In this document: positions 60,243 through 64,000 of the stretch, piece after piece
Position numbering within the stretch: position 1 is the first letter of the stretch
Layout of the letters: every line of letters starts with the position of its first letter
Assembly (NCBI GenBank): GCA_963770535.1
Contig: CAVYPZ010000004.1
Location: 434,001-498,000 of the forward strand
Direction: 5' to 3'
From: RYN-230 sp963770535
GTDB lineage: Bacteria > Actinomycetota > Actinomycetes > Streptosporangiales > Streptosporangiaceae
Length of the DNA stretch: 64,000 nucleotides
Translations under genes and position numbers: made by a program
Notes under the pieces: generated by a model
Told to the model about the DNA's origin: nothing
The model's input: the letters and a program-made list of their open reading frames with translations, nothing else
Databases searched by the model: none

Positions 60243-60545
60243 ATGGCCGAAGCATTGATCCTGGAGTTCGCGGGCCTGAACGACGCCGACTACGCCGCGG
60301 TGAACAAGAACCTCGGCATTGACATGGAGACCGGCGCGGGGGACTGGCCGTCCGGCATGCTCTCGCACGCGGCCGGGCAGAGCGACCAGGGCACGTTCGT
60401 GGTGACCGAGGTGTGGTCGTCCCGGGCGGACCAGGCGGCGTTCCTGGAGGGGCGGCTGGGCCCGGCGCTGGGCGCGGCCGGCGTGACCGCGGTGCCCACG
60501 ATGCGCTGGGTGCCGCTCGTGTCGTATCACGTGCCCCGCAGCTGA
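60243..60545 (+). CDS. Small dimeric alpha/beta-barrel-like protein
   Basis: A 100-aa protein: LILEFAGLNDADYAAVNKNL, SHAAGQSDQGTFVVTEVWSS and FLEGRLGPALGAAGV. The order of strand, helix, strand and an EVW motif resembles antibiotic-biosynthesis-monooxygenase/dimeric barrel proteins. The ATG is preceded by AGGGGGG. The function is unknown. A strong terminator follows. Confidence 0.65.
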   Translation: MAEALILEFAGLNDADYAAVNKNLGIDMETGAGDWPSGMLSHAAGQSDQGTFVVTEVWSSRADQAAFLEGRLGPALGAAGVTAVPTMRWVPLVSYHVPRS

Positions 60546-60549
60546 TCCT

Positions 60550-60603
60550 CCCGCCAGGCCGTGGCGGGAACGCCAGCTTTTCGTGCCGCCACGGCCTGGC
60601 GGG
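60550..60603 (+). terminator. 18-bp stem-loop terminator
   Basis: CCCGCCAGGCCGTGGCGG (60550-60567) is exactly complementary to 60586-60603, with an 18-base loop containing CTTTTC. It begins four bases after the stop of the preceding gene. Confidence 0.8.
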
Positions 60604-60667
60604 CCGTCTCAGGCCGACCTGGCCACCCGCGGGGCTTACAGTGAGAATGCTCCCGGTAGGAGGCGCC

Positions 60668-60868
60668 ATGAATCCCGTCCTGATCATCGGTGTGGTGTTC
60701 GTCGTCCTGCTCGCCTGCGGGGTCGTGTTCGACCTGAGGCGGCGCCGGCTGGATGCCGCCCGCCGCGACATCGGCCTGGAGGCGCGCAACGTCCGCGGCG
60801 CCGCCGAATCTCACGGCGGGGTGGGCGGGGCGGACGTCCAGGGCCGCTTCGGCGGGCCTGGCGTCTAG
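60668..60868 (+). CDS. Small single-pass membrane protein, 66 aa
   Basis: ATG 60668 follows a perfect AGGAGG by four bases. One helix (NPVLIIGVVFVVLLACGVVF) is followed by DLRRRRLDAARRDIGLEARN and a Gly-rich tail. The family is not recognised. It is clearly translated by the ribosome-site criterion. Confidence 0.6.
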   Translation: MNPVLIIGVVFVVLLACGVVFDLRRRRLDAARRDIGLEARNVRGAAESHGGVGGADVQGRFGGPGV

Positions 60869-60886
60869 TCCACGCCGGGTGGTCTC

Positions 60887-60957
60887 GCGAGGGCAGCGTG
60901 GTTACGCGAGAGCAGCGTGGTTATGCGAGAGCAGCGTGATTATGCGAGAGCAGCGGG
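60887..60957. repeat. 19-bp tandem repeat over the 3' end of the acyl-CoA dehydrogenase gene
   Basis: GCGAG(A/G)GCAGCGTG recurs at 60887, 60906, 60925 and 60944. The stop codon of the reverse gene (60940) lies inside it, so its last residues (GPAALA) are encoded by the repeat. Confidence 0.85.
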
Positions 60958-62106
60958 GCCGCGCTTGGTCATCTGCGTGGCGATGATCGCCCGCTGGACC
61001 TCGCTGGTGCCTTCCCAGATGCGCTCGACCCGCAGTTCCCGGAAGAAGCGCTCGGCCACGTTCTCGCGCATGTAACCGCGGCCGCCGAAGACCTGGACCG
61101 CGCGGTCAGCGACACGGCCGGCCATCTCGGAGGCGTACAGCTTGGCCATCGAGCACTGCGCGTGGGCGATCTTCACGTCAATCCCGCGGTCGATGCCACG
61201 GGCCGTCTCGTAGACCAGCGACCGGGCCGCGAACAGCTCGGTCAGGCTGTCGGCGAGCATGGCCGCGACGGTGCCGAACTCAGCGATCGGGCGGCCCTGG
61301 ACCTGCCGTTCGCTGGCGAAGGTGGTCATCTCGGTGGTCAGCCGCTGGGCGGCACCGAGGCAGCGGGCCGCGACCATCAGCCGCTCAAACCGGAACCACT
61401 CGTAGGCGAACGACATCCCGTCACCTTCGGCGCCGATCAGGTGGGCGGCGGGGACGCGGACGTCGGTGAACTCCACGATCGGGTGATGGTGGCTGATCGT
61501 GTGCGAGTACGCGGGGGTGCGGACCACCGTCACCCCGGGGCTGGGCAGGTCCACCAGGAACATGGCATGCTCGCCGGCGTTCGGCCCGTCGGCCAGGACG
61601 GCCTGGAAGAACGCGAAGTCGGCCGAGTTGTACGAGGTGACGTGCCACTTGACCCCGTTGAGAACGTAATGCCCGCCGTCCCGGCGGGCGGTGGCTTCCA
61701 GGGCGGACACGTCGGAGCCGGCGCCCTCCTCGGTGATCGCGTAGCACTCCTCGCGCTCCCCGGCGATGGCCGGGCGGACGAAATGCTCGATCTGGTACGG
61801 GGTGGCCACGGGTGGCAGCCACGACGGGGGAGTGGCTGCCACCCAGCCGAGCGCGTTGGTCACCCGGCCCATCTGCTCCTGGACGAGGACCTGCTGCAGT
61901 GTGGTGCAGCCGCCGCCGCCGAGTTCGCGGGGCATGTTGGTGGACGCCAGCCCGAGTTCGCGGGCCCGCTTCGCATGCCCGGCGGTGACGTCCGGGGGAA
62001 GGTCCCCGTTGTCGTGCTCAGCCTGCACCTCGAACGGGATGAGCTCATCCGCGAACGTCGCGGCACGCGCCTGGATGGCTAGATCCCCGTCTGACAATCC
62101 GTACAC
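60940..62106 (-). CDS. Acyl-CoA dehydrogenase
   Basis: A 388-aa FAD-dependent acyl-CoA dehydrogenase. YAITEEGAGSDVSALEATAR is the FAD loop. VQVFGGRGYMRENVAERFFR and ERIWEGTSEVQRAIIATQM are the C-terminal signature with the catalytic Glu (WEGTSE). The substrate chain is not evident. It is divergent from an FAD oxidoreductase gene with an operator-like site between, so both may belong to one catabolic regulon. Confidence 0.9.
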   Translation of the reverse strand: MYGLSDGDLAIQARAATFADELIPFEVQAEHDNGDLPPDVTAGHAKRARELGLASTNMPRELGGGGCTTLQQVLVQEQMGRVTNALGWVAATPPSWLPPVATPYQIEHFVRPAIAGEREECYAITEEGAGSDVSALEATARRDGGHYVLNGVKWHVTSYNSADFAFFQAVLADGPNAGEHAMFLVDLPSPGVTVVRTPAYSHTISHHHPIVEFTDVRVPAAHLIGAEGDGMSFAYEWFRFERLMVAARCLGAAQRLTTEMTTFASERQVQGRPIAEFGTVAAMLADSLTELFAARSLVYETARGIDRGIDVKIAHAQCSMAKLYASEMAGRVADRAVQVFGGRGYMRENVAERFFRELRVERIWEGTSEVQRAIIATQMTKRGPAALA

Positions 62107-62203
62107 GCTGAAGCTCCTCGCCGAGTTCGTCCGGACCCGTCCGCCGGTCCCGGGGGGCCACGTCCCGCGCCCGGTCCCGGGGGGCCACGTCCGGCGCCGC
62201 CCA

Positions 62204-62224
62204 TACCTTGACTGACTGTTCAGT
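62204..62224 (+). promoter_or_regulatory. -10 element and operator before the FAD oxidoreductase gene
   Basis: TACCTT (62204-62209) runs into TTGACTGACTGTTCAGT (62208-62224). The arrangement equals that at 56656-56677: a -10-like hexamer ending CCTT followed by TTGACTG...TCAGT. Fourteen of 17 operator bases are identical. Confidence 0.55.
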
Positions 62225-62249
62225 TTATGTCAGCATCGTGTTCGTGCCA

Positions 62250-63449
62250 ATGCCCTTTGCCGGCCCGGTGGACTCCGCGGACGTCGTCGTCGTGGGGGGC
62301 GGGACCGTGGGCGCGTGGTGCGCCTACTTCCTGCGCCGCGATGGGCTGCGGGTCATCCTGATCGAGAAGGGGATGCTGGGCCAGGGGGCGAGCAGCCGGG
62401 CCGCCGGCGTGGTCCGGGCCCAGGGAGGCACCCCCGAGGCGGTGCGCCTGGGGCAGTGGTCCCAGGCCTTCTACCGCCACCAGCACGCCGAACTCGGCTT
62501 CGACTCCGGTTTCGTGGCCCAGGGCTACCTGCTGCCGTGCTTCACCGAGACCGAGGTCACCGCGGCCCGGGAGCGCATGGCCATGCAGCTGGACCTGGGG
62601 CTGAACGTGGAGTGGCTCAGCCCTGGCGAGGTGGACGAGCGCAACCCCACCCTGGCTCCCGGCCAGACCCTGGGCGGCACCTTCTGCGCGGACGACGGCT
62701 ACATCAGCCCGCCGCGCAACGTGACCGCCTACGCCCTGGCCCTGGTGCGGTCCGGCGTCGTGGTCCGTGAGCAGGTCCGCTTCTTCGGGCTGTGGCGCGA
62801 GGGAGACCGGCTCGCCGGGGTGGACACCAGCGCGGGACCCATCGCGGCCGGCTCGGTCGTGCTGACCGGCGGCCCGAAGCTGGCCGAGGTGGGCCGGCTG
62901 GCCGGGCTGCGGATCCCTGCCGGCGGGGCCCGGCACCAGATCGCGGTCACCGAGCCCCATCCTGACCTGGATCCCTCCCGTGTCCCCATGGTCTTCGACC
63001 TGCCCTCCGGGTTGTACTGGCGGCCCGAGGAAGGCGGCCTGCTGTTCGGGATGAGCAACCCCGAGGAGGCCCCCGGCTGGGCCACCGAGGTGGATGAGGC
63101 CTACCTGGCCCGGATGCGGACCCGGCTGGACCAGCTGGTCCCGGTGACCGCCGGGCTCGGGCTGCGGCGTCTGTGGGCGGCCACCATCGACTACACCCCC
63201 GACCACCTGCCGATCATCGGGCCCGCGGTCGGCCCGGACGGCCCGGTGCCCGGGGTGACCGTGGCCGCGGCGGGCGGGGCCGGGATGATGTGGGGCCCCG
63301 GCGTGGCCCGCGCCGCGGCCGACCTGGCCCAGACCGGCTTCTCCGCGGTGGTGGACACCACCGTCCTGGGCCTGGACCGCTTCGACGAGCAGGGGCGCAG
63401 CAAGCTACCCACGGACCCGATCGCGCTGCCGTTCCCGCAGTCAGCCTGA
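62250..63449 (+). CDS. FAD-dependent amino-acid/sarcosine oxidoreductase (DAO family)
   Basis: A 399-aa protein of the D-amino-acid oxidase / sarcosine oxidase / glycine oxidase family. ADVVVVGGGTVGAWCAYFLR is the FAD motif. GASSRAAGVVRAQGG is the conserved flavin contact. RRLWAATIDYTPDHLPIIGP and AAGGAGMMWGPGVA near the C-terminus fit the family. The start is ATG 62250; GTG 62238 is possible. It likely oxidises an N-methyl or amino substrate; with the Rieske oxygenase this hints at quaternary-amine or amino-acid catabolism. Confidence 0.85.
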   Translation: MPFAGPVDSADVVVVGGGTVGAWCAYFLRRDGLRVILIEKGMLGQGASSRAAGVVRAQGGTPEAVRLGQWSQAFYRHQHAELGFDSGFVAQGYLLPCFTETEVTAARERMAMQLDLGLNVEWLSPGEVDERNPTLAPGQTLGGTFCADDGYISPPRNVTAYALALVRSGVVVREQVRFFGLWREGDRLAGVDTSAGPIAAGSVVLTGGPKLAEVGRLAGLRIPAGGARHQIAVTEPHPDLDPSRVPMVFDLPSGLYWRPEEGGLLFGMSNPEEAPGWATEVDEAYLARMRTRLDQLVPVTAGLGLRRLWAATIDYTPDHLPIIGPAVGPDGPVPGVTVAAAGGAGMMWGPGVARAAADLAQTGFSAVVDTTVLGLDRFDEQGRSKLPTDPIALPFPQSA

Positions 63450-63510
63450 ACCCACGCGGGGCCCCGGAATCACCGGGCGTCCCGGAAACACCGAGAGGAC
63501 CGAGTCATCC

Positions 63511-63864
63511 ATGACCGACACCATCCCGCTGACCCCGTTCCTGTCCGCTGCCGCGCTGCACGGCGACCTCGAGGACTGGGGACCCCTGGCCGAGGCCACC
63601 GGCGATCCCATGACGACGTCGGGCACCACCACCTGGGCCAACGGTGACCTGGAGGTCGGTGTCTGGGAGTGCACCGCCGGCCCGTCCTACTGGAAGCTGG
63701 AGACCAACGAGGCCATCCACATCGTCAGCGGCCGGATGACGGTCACCCCGGACGGCGGCGAGCCCCAGGACATCGGCCCCGGCGACAGCGCGGTGTTCCC
63801 GGTCGGCTGGGCCGGCACCTGGCAGATCCACGAGACCATCCGCAAGCTCTACGTCCTCTTCTGA
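63511..63864 (+). CDS. Cupin-domain protein (DUF861-type)
   Basis: A 117-aa single cupin of the Cupin_3 / ureidoglycine aminohydrolase-like type: ANGDLEVGVWECTAGPSYWK, NEAIHIVSGRMTVTPDGG and PGDSAVFPVGWAGTWQIHE. It lies 61 bp after the FAD oxidoreductase gene, probably in the same operon. These proteins often accompany amine- or polyamine-catabolic oxidoreductases. The substrate is unknown. Confidence 0.85.
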   Translation: MTDTIPLTPFLSAAALHGDLEDWGPLAEATGDPMTTSGTTTWANGDLEVGVWECTAGPSYWKLETNEAIHIVSGRMTVTPDGGEPQDIGPGDSAVFPVGWAGTWQIHETIRKLYVLF

Positions 63865-63883
63865 CTGTGACCGCCTGACCGCC

Positions 63884-63976
63884 TGACCGCCTGCGCACCG
63901 CGTGGCCGCCTGACCGCCTGGCCGCCTGCGCACCGCGTGGCCGCCTGACCGCCTGGCCGCCTGCGCACCGCGTGGC
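63884..63976. repeat. 35-bp tandem repeat at the window end
   Basis: GCGCACCGCGTGGCC recurs at 63893, 63928 and 63963 with GCCTGACCGCCTGGCC between. The unit itself contains smaller GACCGCCT repeats. It lies downstream of the cupin gene. No coding sequence is evident. Confidence 0.8.
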
Positions 63977-64000
63977 CGATCCCCGCCGCCCCGCCGCCCC

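Noticed and set aside
63884..63976. 35-bp repeat resembling CRISPR repeats
   Set aside because: The units are directly adjacent, without unique spacers, and consist of smaller GACCGCCT repeats.

Overview
The window is a stretch of chromosome from a very GC-rich, Gram-positive actinomycete. Four things support this: the actinobacterial neighbourhood methyltransferase / sigE / anti-sigma / RseB-like / tatB / mrp (70-5514); the actinobacterial order prfB-ftsE-ftsX-smpB followed by the tmRNA gene (45738-52374); families that are largely actinobacterial (DUF3107, DUF6758, DUF6912, the large NAD-glutamate dehydrogenase); and GTG starts and strong codon bias throughout. The long Ala/Gly/Pro-rich linkers suggest a Streptosporangiales-like lineage, but that is only an impression. 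I see no phage module, intact transposase, CRISPR array, rRNA or tRNA. Apart from small repeats it reads as chromosomal core and accessory housekeeping DNA.

Layout. 70-6529: envelope-stress sigma factor with its anti-sigma and RseB-like partners, tatB, and a reverse operon NUDIX / hypothetical / mrp. 6611-15869: DUF6758 and PHP proteins, an MBL-fold protein, a RecB-like nuclease, a RibD-type reductase, an alpha/beta hydrolase, a DEAD-box helicase, a frameshifted ferritin-like gene, DUF3107, TetR. 15881-22855: an FAD oxidoreductase with lost redox cysteines, Ku, an aldo/keto reductase, and an amino-sugar operon (NagA, SIS protein, HAD phosphatase). 22861-31370: reductases, a frameshifted ArsR-type regulator beside an MFS transporter, a broken VapC toxin, a phosphotransferase, an orphan Vsr endonuclease. 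31424-40589: proline catabolism (pruA), a cluster of small membrane and coiled-coil proteins, an unusual HAD protein, ChrA, a frameshifted acetoacetyl-CoA synthetase. 40586-53021: NAD-glutamate dehydrogenase, prfB, ftsEX, smpB, an apparently inactive penicillin-binding protein, a strongly structured intergenic RNA candidate, tmRNA. 53361-63864: an SDR, a UPF0016 exporter behind a manganese riboswitch, UPF0114, and two catabolic loci (Rieske oxygenase; acyl-CoA dehydrogenase / FAD oxidoreductase / cupin) that share an operator-like sequence, plus a PadR/MFS pair.

Three features recur. First, short tandem repeats are abundant. A 15-bp period appears at six places, four of them inside genes, where they encode pentapeptide repeats in linkers or tails. 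Second, at least six single-base frameshifts interrupt otherwise conserved genes, most of them by one extra base. They may be real decay or assembly error, and they affect how the window should be read. Third, two well-conserved genes appear to start at non-standard codons (CTG and ATT).

The most interesting unexplained item is the 207-nt stretch at 51710-51916. It is an array of perfect helices, including a closing stem around three hairpins, between a promoter-like region and the tmRNA promoter. A 20-bp sequence shared by two intergenic regions, with a near copy inside nagA, is the next most interesting.
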